64,000 nt of DNA from Pseudomonas sp. 2FG (GTDB lineage: Bacteria > Pseudomonadota > Gammaproteobacteria > Pseudomonadales > Pseudomonadaceae). Below are positions 36,770 to 48,316 of this stretch, in pieces. Made by a program: the position numbers and the translations under genes. The stretch's first letter is position 1; each line of letters opens with the position of its first letter. The stretch covers positions 248,001 through 312,000 of the forward strand of contig NZ_SCMP01000001.1 of the NCBI RefSeq assembly GCF_005502935.1, read 5' to 3'. A model generated the notes under the pieces. That model was not told the origin of the DNA. It ran no database searches and worked only from the letters and a program-made list of their open reading frames with translations.

Positions 36770-36964
36770 TCAGCACGCAACGTTATTATTAACGGCTTGG
36801 CACAGAGCCGTAATATTGTTCCCTACCTCTGTTCCCAGAAGTATGAACGCAGCGGCAACTGCTACCGTTACCAGCCCACCTGCCACCGCGTACTCCACGA
36901 TGGTCAGGCCATCCTCATCCTTGACGAACTTCAGCACCGAAGTCTTGATCGCTTGCAGAATCAT
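36770..36964 (-). CDS. flp: Flp major pilin
   Basis: A 64-residue Flp-family pilin. The start at 36964 has GAGGTG seven bases upstream. The leader MILQAIKTSVLKFVKDEDG is cleaved before LTIVEYAVAGGLV (after G19), with Glu and Tyr at mature positions 5 and 6, the Flp hallmark. A hydrophobic helix follows, and the tail has two Cys (ALCQAVNNNVAC). It is first in the operon, downstream of a candidate AraC-type site at 37054. Confidence 0.95.
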   Translation of the reverse strand: MILQAIKTSVLKFVKDEDGLTIVEYAVAGGLVTVAVAAAFILLGTEVGNNITALCQAVNNNVAC

Positions 36965-37053
36965 TTTGCTCACCTCACTCGAGTGTGGTTCATCCAAGGC
37001 AGTGCTTCGTGCACCGCCTACCTGCACCCTAGTTGCCGGCCATAAGAGGGGGT

Positions 37054-37109
37054 AGGAGTTTTTTGCGAATAGCTAGGACTTTTTTGCTGTCATGATCAGG
37101 ACAGCAAAA
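37054..37109. promoter_or_regulatory. Direct repeats and inverted repeat upstream of flp
   Basis: AGGAGTTTTTTGC (37054-37066) and AGGACTTTTTTGC (37075-37087) are 21 bp apart, exactly two helical turns, typical of AraC-family half-sites. Overlapping the second, TTTTGCTGTC (37082-37091) and GACAGCAAAA (37100-37109) form a perfect 10-bp inverted repeat. They lie 90-145 bp upstream of flp and about 270 bp before the divergent AraC-type regulator. Confidence 0.6.
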
Positions 37110-37377
37110 GCAATGCGCTCGGCTTCCGCAAAAGCTGCGAAAAACGTAAGAGAAGGAATGACTTACGGATGGTTCTGCAACTAATTCGCAAGCGACCAAC
37201 GGTCGATCCTGAGCGCGTCGATAAAAAACGAACAGTCCGCGTGGCTCCACGCGCTCAGCGAAACTTAGAACACAACGAACTAAGTTAATTTTTCATTATC
37301 GGGATTTGATCTTTTCGGTAATGGCACAGTGACAATACTGCTGGATGGGGGACTACACAGGGCGCAGAGCTAAGCAG
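37110..37377. other. Rest of the flp/regulator intergenic region
   Basis: About 270 bp. A further inverted repeat CGTAAG / CTTACG is at 37146-37168. AT-rich DNA near 37260-37300 probably holds the regulator's promoter. No gene or known RNA seen. Confidence 0.4.
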
Positions 37378-38256
37378 ATGAAGTCTAACTCGGCCAGAAA
37401 ACCATTCCTGTTATGGCTCGATCTGACCCACGATCGATCCACGGAGGAACTCATCGCGCAATTCAATGCCACCTGCGACTGCAGGCTGGCGAAAGAACCC
37501 GTGCTTGCCAGCAGGGAGCCAGGCCCGCAGGCGGACATGATCTGCATGCATTTCGATCGCCCCGACGTGCTGGGCCTCAACCTGTTGCTGGAGCTCAAAC
37601 GCAGCGTACCCTCCATCCCGATCACCATGTTCACCGTGCAGCACTCGGAAGAGCTAGCCGTCTGGGCCATGCGTTCGCGGGTCTGGGAATATCTGGTGCT
37701 GCCCCTCTCGGCCGCCGAGAAGAATCGCTACTTGCACGCCCTGGAGCAGCTCTGCGAGCTGCGCCGTAACGCTAATGGCCCCGGCAAGAAGCCGCTGATC
37801 GAGCACTACCCGTCCCTGCCGGACAGCATCCGGCTGACCGCAGAACACCAGAAGCACCAGGCTCTCAACAAGGTGCTGCAGTACATCGACCAGCATTTCC
37901 GCGAGAGCATCGACCAGAAGGAGCTGGCGCAGCGCTGCGGCATGACCGCATTCCGCTTCAGCCGCCTGTTCAAGGAAGTGATCGGCCTTGGCTTCATGGA
38001 CTACGTCCTGAACAAGCGCATGGAGTTCGCCAAGGAGCGGCTCGACAACAGCCAGATGCCCATCACCAGCATCGGCTATGAGGCCGGCTTCAAGGACCCC
38101 TCCTACTTTGCCCGCGCCTTCAGGCAGTTCGCCGGCTGCACGCCCAGCGAATACCGCCAGGCGCACCGCCCTGGAGTGCCTGTAGCGGCAGAGCCGGCAG
38201 TGGATGATGCACTGCTAGAGGTGGTCGACAGCCTGGTGCTGGGTGTCGGGGCCTGA
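37378..38256 (+). CDS. Degenerate receiver-AraC regulator of the Tad locus
   Basis: A 292-residue protein. Residues about 10-125 fold-match a response-regulator receiver, but the phosphoacceptor position is His (CMHFDRPDVLGL aligns with LLDIRMPDMDGL) and the conserved Lys is Leu (YLVLPLS for YLxKP), so it is probably not phosphorylated. Residues about 165-265 are an AraC double helix-turn-helix (IDQKELAQRCGMTAFRFSRLFKE; ITSIGYEAGFKDPSYFARAFRQF). It is divergent from flp, so it likely controls the pilus. The start could also be ATG 37345. In P. aeruginosa the Tad locus uses PprB, a different type of regulator. Confidence 0.82.
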   Translation: MKSNSARKPFLLWLDLTHDRSTEELIAQFNATCDCRLAKEPVLASREPGPQADMICMHFDRPDVLGLNLLLELKRSVPSIPITMFTVQHSEELAVWAMRSRVWEYLVLPLSAAEKNRYLHALEQLCELRRNANGPGKKPLIEHYPSLPDSIRLTAEHQKHQALNKVLQYIDQHFRESIDQKELAQRCGMTAFRFSRLFKEVIGLGFMDYVLNKRMEFAKERLDNSQMPITSIGYEAGFKDPSYFARAFRQFAGCTPSEYRQAHRPGVPVAAEPAVDDALLEVVDSLVLGVGA

Positions 38257-38261
38257 CGCGC

Positions 38262-40778
<2,517 letters not shown>

Positions 40779-41612
40779 CTAGCGTTTGTGGGTCAGCAGC
40801 TTGCGTTCGAACTCGACGATGCGCTGGCGGTAATGCTCGATGGTCTGCGCCGTCATGACGCTGCGCTGGTCATCTTTCAGCTCGCCATTCAGTTCGTGCG
40901 CCAGTTTGCGTGCGGCGGCAACCATCACATCGAAGGCTTGCTTGGGATGACGCGGGCCCGGCAGGCCGAGGAAGAAGCTCACCGCGCGGGTGCTGAAATG
41001 GTCGATATCGTCCAGGTCGAAGGTTCCCGGCTTGACCCCGTTAGCCATGGAGAACAGCACTTCGCCATTGCCGGCCATGCTTTCGTGGCGATGGAAAATA
41101 TCCATCTCACCGAAACGCAGACCACTTTCCAGAATATTCTGCAGCAGCGCCGGGCCATTGAAGCCTTCACCTTCGCGGGCGACGACGTTGATCACCAGCA
41201 CTTCCTCGACCGGTGGCAGGTCTTTGCTGTCTTCCTGGGCGCTGATTTTGCGTTTCTTCGGTTCGGCGTCATCGACCGGATTGAGCAGCGTCGGCACCGG
41301 CTCGTCGAGACCGAGATTGAGGTCGCCCTGATGCGGCTCGACCGGCGTGCCCCGGCGGCGATTGAGCTCGCGCGCACTCATGGCCGGCAGGTCTTCTTCC
41401 TCCAGCCCGGGCTCCTGATGACGCCCCAAAACCCGTGACGGCCCGAGCAACTCCGGGGCGCCATCATCATCCGGCAGGTTGGAGAAACTCCGATCGAGCC
41501 TGAACTTCAACTTGCCCTTACCACCGCTCATACGCCGCCAGCCATCGAAAAGAATGCCAGCGATAACAATGATGCCGATGACGATCAGCCACTCGCGCAG
41601 ACCGATTTCCAT
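40779..41612 (-). CDS. zipA: Cell division protein ZipA
   Basis: A 277-residue protein that links FtsZ to the inner membrane. The N-terminal helix ([21 protein letters not shown], about 5-25) anchors it. An acidic/Pro linker follows to about residue 130. The C-terminal FtsZ-binding domain (about 135-270; [63 protein letters not shown]) is well conserved. It lies between smc and ligA, the usual Pseudomonas order. Confidence 0.96.
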   Translation of the reverse strand: MEIGLREWLIVIGIIVIAGILFDGWRRMSGGKGKLKFRLDRSFSNLPDDDGAPELLGPSRVLGRHQEPGLEEEDLPAMSARELNRRRGTPVEPHQGDLNLGLDEPVPTLLNPVDDAEPKKRKISAQEDSKDLPPVEEVLVINVVAREGEGFNGPALLQNILESGLRFGEMDIFHRHESMAGNGEVLFSMANGVKPGTFDLDDIDHFSTRAVSFFLGLPGPRHPKQAFDVMVAAARKLAHELNGELKDDQRSVMTAQTIEHYRQRIVEFERKLLTHKR

Positions 41613-41783
41613 GTAACTCCTTAACCCCTAAAAATGATGATGAAGAAAGGGCGTCCTCGCCCCCTGAAACGCGGACAACTGTATGTTCTTACAGCTGTTT
41701 TCCGCGCGTAACAAAAGTGTGGCTTAAGCTAGCACGACAAACGGCATTTTTGCACCGTCGGCTAGCCAATCGGCCAGGCGGAC

Positions 41784-44700
41784 TCAAGCCTCGACCATGG
41801 CCAGGGCTTCCTCCACATCCACCGCCACCAACCGCGAGCAGCCTGGCTCATGCATGGTCACCCCCATCAACTGATCGGCCATTTCCATGGCGATCTTGTT
41901 GTGGGTGATATAGATGAACTGCACCTTCTCCGACATCTCTTTCACCAGCCGCGCATAGCGACCGACGTTAGCGTCATCCAGCGGCGCATCGACCTCGTCG
42001 AGCATACAGAAGGGTGCCGGATTGAGCTGGAAGATGGCGAAGACCAGCGCCAGCGCGGTCAACGCCTTCTCACCACCGGAGAGCAGGTGGATGGTGCTGT
42101 TCTTCTTGCCCGGCGGGCGCGCCATGATAGTCACGCCCGTATCGAGCAGATCTTCGCCCGTCAGTTCCAGATAGGCGTTGCCGCCGCCGAAGACCTTCGG
42201 GAACAGCGCCTGCAGGCCGCCGTTGATCTGGTCGAAGGTTTCCTTGAAGCGGTTACGGGTTTCCTTGTCGATCTTGCGAATCACGTTTTCCAGGGTATCC
42301 AGCGCCTCGACCAAGTCGGCGTTCTGCGCATCCAGGTAGCGTTTACGCTCGCCCTGCTGCTGGTATTCGTCGATGGCGGCCAGGTTGATCGGGCCCAGGC
42401 GTTGAATCCGCGCGGCCAGCCGCTCCAACTCTTCTTCCCAGGCCCGCTCGTTGGCCTCGGCCGGCAAGGTGGCGAGCACGCCATGCAGGTCGTAATGGTC
42501 TTCCAGCAACTGATCCTGGATGGCCTTGCGGCGCACGCTCAGCGCTTGCCACTCCATGCGCTGCTGTTCGAGTTGGCCACGCAGCAGTTGTGACTGCTGC
42601 TCGGCCTGAGTCCGGCGCTTTTCCGCGTCGCGCAGTTCGCGGTCGGCATCTTCCAGCGCCAAACGGGCCAGCTTGAGTTCGTCTTCCACGCCCATGCGCT
42701 TGTCGAGCAGCTCTTCGAGCTTCATGCGCAACTCTTCCAGCGGCGCGGCGCCCTCGTCCAGGTTGAGATTGAGCTGCTCGCGCTTTTCGCTCAGGCGCTC
42801 GGCTTGCAGCTCGAGCCGCTCGAGGGCCTGACGCGTCGAGTCATGCTGCGCCTTGAGCGAGCCAAGCCGCACGGCCAACTGATGGGCATGGTCCTTGTGC
42901 TGACGGGCCTCCTGGCGCACCCGATCGAGACGTTCGCGCAACTGATCGCGCCGGGCCAGTAGCTGTTCGCGCTGCTCGGTGTCGATGGCCATGGCGTCCA
43001 GTGCATCTTGCAGTTGCAGGCGCGCTTCGCCCAACTGTTCGTGCTCGATGGCGCGCTGTTCGCCGAGCTCGCTGAGCTCGGCGTCGAGACGCCGACGCCG
43101 CAGGGTCAACTGCTCGACCTTGGCCTGCCCGGCGGATAGCTGCGCCTTCAACTCGCCCTGCCGCCGAACTTCCTCCTGCAGGCGGCGACGTTGCTGCTCG
43201 CGCGCCTCTTCCTGTTGCTGTTGGGACTCGCGCAACGCCAGTAAACGCTCGTCGAGGCTGGCCAACCCGGCTTCACGCTCTTCACGCTCCAAGCCCAGGC
43301 GTTCCAGTTCCTGAGCACGGGCCAGTACGCCGCTTTGCGCTTCACTGGCGCGCCGCACGCGGAGGAAATGCCGGCCGACCCAGTAACCGTCACGACTGAT
43401 CAGGCTTTCGCCCTCGGCCAACTGGCCGCGCCGGGCCAAGGCGTCATCGAGGGACTCCACCGGCTTGACCTTGGCCAACCAGGGCGCCAGATCGACGCTG
43501 ACCTCAACCTTATCCAACAGGCTGCCAGCAACCCGGGCGCCACCTTTGGCCGGGCTGACCAGGCGCAAATCGCCTTGAGCGAAACCCGCTAGATCCAAAC
43601 CGCTGAAGTCGTCCAACAGCACGGCGTGCAGATCGGCGCCGAGCACGGTTTCCACCGCCAACTCCCAGCCCGGCTCGACCCGCAGACCTTCAGCCAGGCG
43701 CGGACGCTCGCTCAGCTGCTGCTCGCGCAACCACTCGGCGACGCCTGTGCCGGGATCGAGCGCGGCTTGTTGCAAGGCTTCCAGCGAGGCCAGCCGGCCG
43801 CTCAGCCGCTGCAACTCGCCTTGCGCCTGCTGCTGCGCCTGACCGGCTTGCTGCAATTCACCACGCAGTTGCTGCAGACGCTCCGCCTGTTGTGCATCCG
43901 CGGCATGCAGCTGTTCCAGGCACAGCTCGCTGCTGGCGACTTGTTCACTCAGCTCGAGGATCGCCGCATCTTCCGGGTCGGCCGACAGCTGCACGCGCTC
44001 GTCACCCAGACGCCGCTGGCGCTCGGCCAGACGCTCGAGGCTCTGCTCCAGTTGCTGGATGCGCGACTGTTGCACCTCGGCCTGACGCCGCGGTTCGGCG
44101 GAACGCTGGTTGAAGCCATCCCACTGCTCCTGCCAGCCGTGCATGGCAGTTTCAGACTCTTCGAGCGTTGCCGCCGCCTCTTCCGCGGCGGCGCTGGTCA
44201 TTTCCTGCTCGGGTGCGAGCAGCGCCAGCTCCTCACCGAGGGTAGCCAGCAGCGTACGGTCGTGGCCGAGGTGGGATTCGGTTTCCAGGCGCGAACGCTC
44301 GGCCTCGTTCAGATCATCCTGCAGCTGGCGCAGGCGTTGCTGGCCGTGCTGGATGCTCTGCTCGACGCGGGCGATATCCCCACCGACGGAATAGAAGCGC
44401 CCCTGCACCAGATTGAAACGCTCGGACAGCTCATGATGGCCATCACGTAGCCGCTCGATGCTGGCATCGGCATTGCGCTGTTCGGCGACCAAGGCTTCGA
44501 AACTGATTTCCTGATGGCCGATCACCACCTCGCGCTGGCCGACCTGCTCGTTCAGCGCCTGCCAGCGCAGGGCCGACAGCTGGGCCTTGAGCTGGCGCTC
44601 TTCGGCCTTGTATTCCTGGTACTTCTCCGCCGACTGGGCCTGACGGTGCAGGCGGTCGAGCTGGCGCTCCAGCTCTTCGCGCAAGTCGGTCAGGCGCGCG

Positions 44701-45272
44701 AGGTTTTCATGGGTGCGGCGGATGCGGTTTTCCGTCTCGCGGCGGCGCTCCTTGTACTTGGAGATGCCGGCGGCTTCCTCGATGAAATTCCGCAGATCCT
44801 CGGGCTTGGCTTCGATCAGCTTGGAGATCATGCCCTGCTCGATGATCGAGTAGCTGCGCGGGCCCAGGCCGGTGCCGAGGAAGATGTCGGTAATGTCGCG
44901 GCGCCGGCATTTAGTGCCGTTGAGGAAATAGCTGTTCTGGCTGTCGCGGGTGACGCGGCGGCGGATGGAAATTTCCGCGTAGCCGGCATATTCGCCGACC
45001 AAGGTGCCATCGGAGTTATCGAAGATCAGCTCGATGGAGGCCTGGGTCACCGGCTTGCGGGTGTTCGAGCCGTTGAAGATGACGTCGGTCATCGACTCGC
45101 CACGGAGGTTCTTCGCCGAACTCTCGCCCATCACCCAGCGCACGGCGTCGATGATGTTGGATTTGCCGCAGCCGTTAGGCCCGACCACCGCCGCCATATT
45201 GCTCGGGAAGCTGACCGTGGTCGGATCGACGAAGGACTTGAAGCCCGCCAGCTTGATGCACTTTAGCCGCAT
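41784..45272 (-). CDS. smc: Chromosome partition protein Smc
   Basis: A 1162-residue condensin ATPase. Walker A GPNGCGKSN is at residues 32-40. Long coiled coils run from about 165-500 and 665-1000, with a flexible hinge between (about 510-640). The ABC signature LSGGEKALTALALVFAI and Walker B FCMLDEVDAPLDDAN form the C-terminal head. It entraps DNA with ScpA/ScpB. It is the upstream gene of the smc-zipA-ligA series, 32 bp after a GntR gene. Confidence 0.97.
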   Translation of the reverse strand: MRLKCIKLAGFKSFVDPTTVSFPSNMAAVVGPNGCGKSNIIDAVRWVMGESSAKNLRGESMTDVIFNGSNTRKPVTQASIELIFDNSDGTLVGEYAGYAEISIRRRVTRDSQNSYFLNGTKCRRRDITDIFLGTGLGPRSYSIIEQGMISKLIEAKPEDLRNFIEEAAGISKYKERRRETENRIRRTHENLARLTDLREELERQLDRLHRQAQSAEKYQEYKAEERQLKAQLSALRWQALNEQVGQREVVIGHQEISFEALVAEQRNADASIERLRDGHHELSERFNLVQGRFYSVGGDIARVEQSIQHGQQRLRQLQDDLNEAERSRLETESHLGHDRTLLATLGEELALLAPEQEMTSAAAEEAAATLEESETAMHGWQEQWDGFNQRSAEPRRQAEVQQSRIQQLEQSLERLAERQRRLGDERVQLSADPEDAAILELSEQVASSELCLEQLHAADAQQAERLQQLRGELQQAGQAQQQAQGELQRLSGRLASLEALQQAALDPGTGVAEWLREQQLSERPRLAEGLRVEPGWELAVETVLGADLHAVLLDDFSGLDLAGFAQGDLRLVSPAKGGARVAGSLLDKVEVSVDLAPWLAKVKPVESLDDALARRGQLAEGESLISRDGYWVGRHFLRVRRASEAQSGVLARAQELERLGLEREEREAGLASLDERLLALRESQQQQEEAREQQRRRLQEEVRRQGELKAQLSAGQAKVEQLTLRRRRLDAELSELGEQRAIEHEQLGEARLQLQDALDAMAIDTEQREQLLARRDQLRERLDRVRQEARQHKDHAHQLAVRLGSLKAQHDSTRQALERLELQAERLSEKREQLNLNLDEGAAPLEELRMKLEELLDKRMGVEDELKLARLALEDADRELRDAEKRRTQAEQQSQLLRGQLEQQRMEWQALSVRRKAIQDQLLEDHYDLHGVLATLPAEANERAWEEELERLAARIQRLGPINLAAIDEYQQQGERKRYLDAQNADLVEALDTLENVIRKIDKETRNRFKETFDQINGGLQALFPKVFGGGNAYLELTGEDLLDTGVTIMARPPGKKNSTIHLLSGGEKALTALALVFAIFQLNPAPFCMLDEVDAPLDDANVGRYARLVKEMSEKVQFIYITHNKIAMEMADQLMGVTMHEPGCSRLVAVDVEEALAMVEA

Positions 45273-45304
45273 AGATCGCCTTCCCTAGCCCAAGCCCCAA
45301 GCAC

Positions 45305-45964
45305 TTAGCGTTCGGCCAGCGCGGCGAGAACCATCTGGCAATTGTGCTTGCCGTAGGCACTCAGCACTTCGCGGATCTGCTGCTGGTCACGGGCAATCAC
45401 CGCCTGTAGCAAGGCGGCGAAGGCATTGAGGAACTGGCTCATCTCGGTTTTGCGCCGCTCCAGCGCCAAATGGTAGGTGCGGCTGATGGCCGGCAACAGG
45501 TTCTCCAGCGTCTCCTGCAAATAGGGGTTATTAGCGAAGGGAAAGGCGGCGCGCATGACGTCGAAGCTGTCTTCGACAAAGGCGTTGATGTCCTGGCGCT
45601 GGGCACTGTCAACCAGGCGCTGCTGAATCACCAGGAGTGGCGCCAGGTCTTCCTGAACCCGCCAGCGCTCGGCCACGGCATAACCCAGCAAGATGTACAG
45701 CTCCATCACCAAGGCATAGAGGCTCTGCACGTTGTGCGGAGTCAGCTCGGTTACCTGGGCGCCACGGCGCGGCAGGATGGCGATCAGATGGCGGCGCTCG
45801 AGGATCAGCAGCGCTTCACGCACGGAGCCGCGGCTGACATTGAGGGATTGGGTGACTTTCAGCTCTTGAATGCGCTCACGTTCTTTCAGCTCACCCCGGA
45901 TGATGCGCTCCGCAAGGTGGTGAGCAATCTGCTCGGCGAGGCTGTCCGGTGCCTTGAACGTCAT
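45305..45964 (-). CDS. GntR-family (FadR/FCD type) regulator
   Basis: A 219-residue regulator. The winged helix spans about 10-70 (LAERIIRGELKERERIQELKVTQSL, VSRGSVREALLILERRHLI), and an all-helical FCD ligand-binding domain fills about 85-210. It is the first gene of the minus-strand stretch running into smc, 32 bp away. A GntR gene next to smc is a feature I recall from other Pseudomonas (PA1526). The ligand is unknown. Confidence 0.9.
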   Translation of the reverse strand: MTFKAPDSLAEQIAHHLAERIIRGELKERERIQELKVTQSLNVSRGSVREALLILERRHLIAILPRRGAQVTELTPHNVQSLYALVMELYILLGYAVAERWRVQEDLAPLLVIQQRLVDSAQRQDINAFVEDSFDVMRAAFPFANNPYLQETLENLLPAISRTYHLALERRKTEMSQFLNAFAALLQAVIARDQQQIREVLSAYGKHNCQMVLAALAER

Positions 45965-46089
45965 GGTTTTCCTTCGAAATCGTGGCTAACGCGCAGGCCG
46001 CGAAGTGTAACACAGGGTGTTACCCGGCCAACCCGGATGAAATCGAAGACGTCCCACAGATGAACAAGCAAGGCTATTACCGTCCGCTT

Positions 46090-46284
46090 AGAGCCTGTTC
46101 ACGATCTCGCGAGCTAAGGTCAGGCAAGGCCGCGCCCGCTCCATGCGGGCTAGCGGCATTCACCACATCCCTGTGGATCGCGAAATCGGGCGAGAAAGCG
46201 CAGTTTACACGTAGTAAATGGGCATTTTGAGCCCGATTTCAACGCGGCATGGCCGACGCGCAGCAGATCATGATCAGGTTCTTA
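46090..46284. repeat. Long palindromic element, family A copy 3 (interrupted)
   Basis: The ends AGAGCCTGTTCACGATCT and the complement of AGATCATGATCAGGTTCT pair, and the inner core (GCGAGAAAGCGCAGTTTACAC, GTAAATGGGCATTTTGAGCC) matches copies 1 and 2. The left arm carries about 55 extra bases after GGCAAGG, including its own small hairpins (GCCCGC/GCGGGC, CCACA/TGTGG). The element fills most of the 370-bp spacer between eptA-like and GntR genes. Total about 195 bp. Confidence 0.83.
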
Positions 46285-46335
46285 GCCTAGCCACCGTGCC
46301 GTTTTGCTCGGCGTGCGGATATGGGAGGGCGCGGC

Positions 46336-47985
46336 TTATTCGACCGCCAAGGCCTGACGCACAGGCGCGCCCCGACAGGCGGCGAACATATCCAGCGCCG
46401 GGTTATAGGCTTTGCTCCGGACTTCCAGCAGACCGAGCATGGAGTGGAACAGGTTGTCCTGACTCAGGGGCTGGTCGCGCTCGGCACGCAGGCAATCAGC
46501 ATCCAGCGCAAAGGCCTGCTGATAGGAGTCGGAAAACCACGCCAGCATCGCCACATGCTTTTGTTGATCCGGCGCCATCAGATAGGGGGTGCCGTGCAGG
46601 TACAGGTTGTATTCACCCAACGACTCGCCATGGTCGGCCAGGTAGAGCATGGCACTGTCCAACTTGCCCTGATTGCTACGCAGCAGGTCGATCAGGCTGG
46701 CCAACACATGATCGGTGTAGGCCAGGGTGTTGTCGTAGCCATTGACGATGCTTGCGCGGGAGCAATCATTCAGCGCATTGCTGTTGCAGACCGGGGTGAA
46801 CCGCTCGAACTCTTTCGGGTAGCGCTTGAAATAGTCCGGGCCGTGACTGCCCATCTGGTGCAGCACCAGCACCGTGTCCTGCTCCAGCTTATCGATGAAG
46901 CCCTGTAGATCCTGCAGCAAAATCTCGTCATGGCACTCGCCACTGGCGCAGAACTGCGAGTCGTGGCGATGGCTTAAGTCCTCGAACGCCACCCGCTCAC
47001 AGGTGCCCTTGCAACCGGCCTGATTGTCGCGCCAGAGCACATGAAAACCGGCGCGCTGCAAGACATCGAGCAAGCCTTCCTGCGACTTCGCCTTGGCCGC
47101 GCTGTAATCGCCACGGCCGAGGTTCGAGAACATGCACGGCACCGAGACCGCGGTCTCGGTGCCGCAGGAGCGCACATTGCTGTAGGCAATCAAGCCGCTT
47201 TCCGCTTGCAGTTGCGGCGTGGTGTTGCGTGGGTAGCCAAGCACTCCAAAATTCTCCGCCCGCGCGCTTTCCCCGACCACCAACACCGTCAGCGACTTGC
47301 GCCGGTGGGTCTGCCAGATCGGCGCTTTTACGGCGTCGACGCCCACCTGCCGGAACGGCTGCTGGCTCGAACTAATCTGCTCGCGCAGATAGCTCAGCGA
47401 GGCGCCCACATAGTTACTCGGAACCACCATCAAGCGCAGTTCATGGTGATTACGGAACAGCGAGGAAAGCCCCTGATAGTTAACCAGCGCAACCCCGCCG
47501 AGCACCGCCACACAGGCCGCGCCGACGAGCACTTTGCTCAACAGTTCGCGCGGCCAAACCCGGTAATTGACCGGTGTGCGCCAGACCAAGCAAACCGGTA
47601 ACACGCCTAGCAACAGGACATAGACCGCCAATTCGCTCGACAACAGGTCGCGCACTTCCGCCACATCGGTTTCCGCCGCGTTGCGCAACATGCCAGCGTC
47701 GATCAGCACGCCGTACTGGCTCATGAAATACGCCACGCAGGCACTGATCAGCAGCAAGAGCGTCAGTATCGGCTTCAACACCCAGCGAAAAGCCAGCAGC
47801 GTGAGCACCAGATTGAAAATCGCCAGCACGATCAGCCCGAATGCCAGCCGCATGAGCAGCCCCTGCCAATCGCCCGAGGTGATCGAGAACAGGTGTTGCC
47901 ACAGCACAAAGTTGCAGCACAGCAACAGGAACGCACTGCTCAACAGGGTCAATACTTCAGGGCGCACGGCCTTTATTTTCAACAT
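46336..47985 (-). CDS. Phosphoethanolamine transferase (EptA-like)
   Basis: A 549-residue inner-membrane enzyme that moves phosphoethanolamine onto lipid A or a related acceptor. The ATG at 47985 (MLKIKAVRPEVL) is chosen because the upstream frame is not typical. Five membrane helices occupy about 10-165. The periplasmic sulfatase-like domain has E239 (VVGESARAENFG), the nucleophile Thr in RSCGTETAVSVPCMF (276 or 278), and the zinc ligands DHGESLGEYNLYLHG near 455. EptA confers polymyxin tolerance in several bacteria. No PmrAB genes are nearby. Confidence 0.92.
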   Translation of the reverse strand: MLKIKAVRPEVLTLLSSAFLLLCCNFVLWQHLFSITSGDWQGLLMRLAFGLIVLAIFNLVLTLLAFRWVLKPILTLLLLISACVAYFMSQYGVLIDAGMLRNAAETDVAEVRDLLSSELAVYVLLLGVLPVCLVWRTPVNYRVWPRELLSKVLVGAACVAVLGGVALVNYQGLSSLFRNHHELRLMVVPSNYVGASLSYLREQISSSQQPFRQVGVDAVKAPIWQTHRRKSLTVLVVGESARAENFGVLGYPRNTTPQLQAESGLIAYSNVRSCGTETAVSVPCMFSNLGRGDYSAAKAKSQEGLLDVLQRAGFHVLWRDNQAGCKGTCERVAFEDLSHRHDSQFCASGECHDEILLQDLQGFIDKLEQDTVLVLHQMGSHGPDYFKRYPKEFERFTPVCNSNALNDCSRASIVNGYDNTLAYTDHVLASLIDLLRSNQGKLDSAMLYLADHGESLGEYNLYLHGTPYLMAPDQQKHVAMLAWFSDSYQQAFALDADCLRAERDQPLSQDNLFHSMLGLLEVRSKAYNPALDMFAACRGAPVRQALAVE

Positions 47986-48316
47986 GGAGTTCTGCTCGAT
48001 CCCACTCAGGACAACGTCAGTCACTGGGTATGGCGAGCCATACCTCTTATGGGGGCGCAGCCTAGGGACGTCGCTATCAAGTTTTCGTGAAAAAAAGCTC
48101 AACAAAAGGTTGCCGGCGGGCCAGTGCAGCAGCCAGCCGCAGCTCAAGAACGCAAAGGCCGCAGGCCACCCCACTGGCCGTGGCCGGCTCATAACTGAAA
48201 GGCATGACGATTGCCTGACTGCCAGGTCAAATATTTATTGACCCAAAAGTCAGAAAACTCTAAATTCACTTCCATACGAGCCCTCGTAAAAACAATAAAG
48301 TGCCTGGAGGTCGTCC
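47986..48316. promoter_or_regulatory. xdhA promoter with overlapping palindrome
   Basis: A good sigma-70 pair is TTGACC (48238-48243), 17 bp, TAAATT (48261-48266). The -35 is the right arm of the palindrome GGTCAAATATTTATTGACC (48225-48243), arms GGTCAA/TTGACC, a likely repressor site. The rest of this spacer, upstream to 47986, must hold the divergent eptA-like promoter. No riboswitch seen. Confidence 0.65.

Noticed and set aside
47985..48192. N-terminal extension of the phosphoethanolamine transferase to 48192
   Set aside because: The family begins just before the first membrane helix at 47985, and the extension would overlap the divergent xdhA promoter region.
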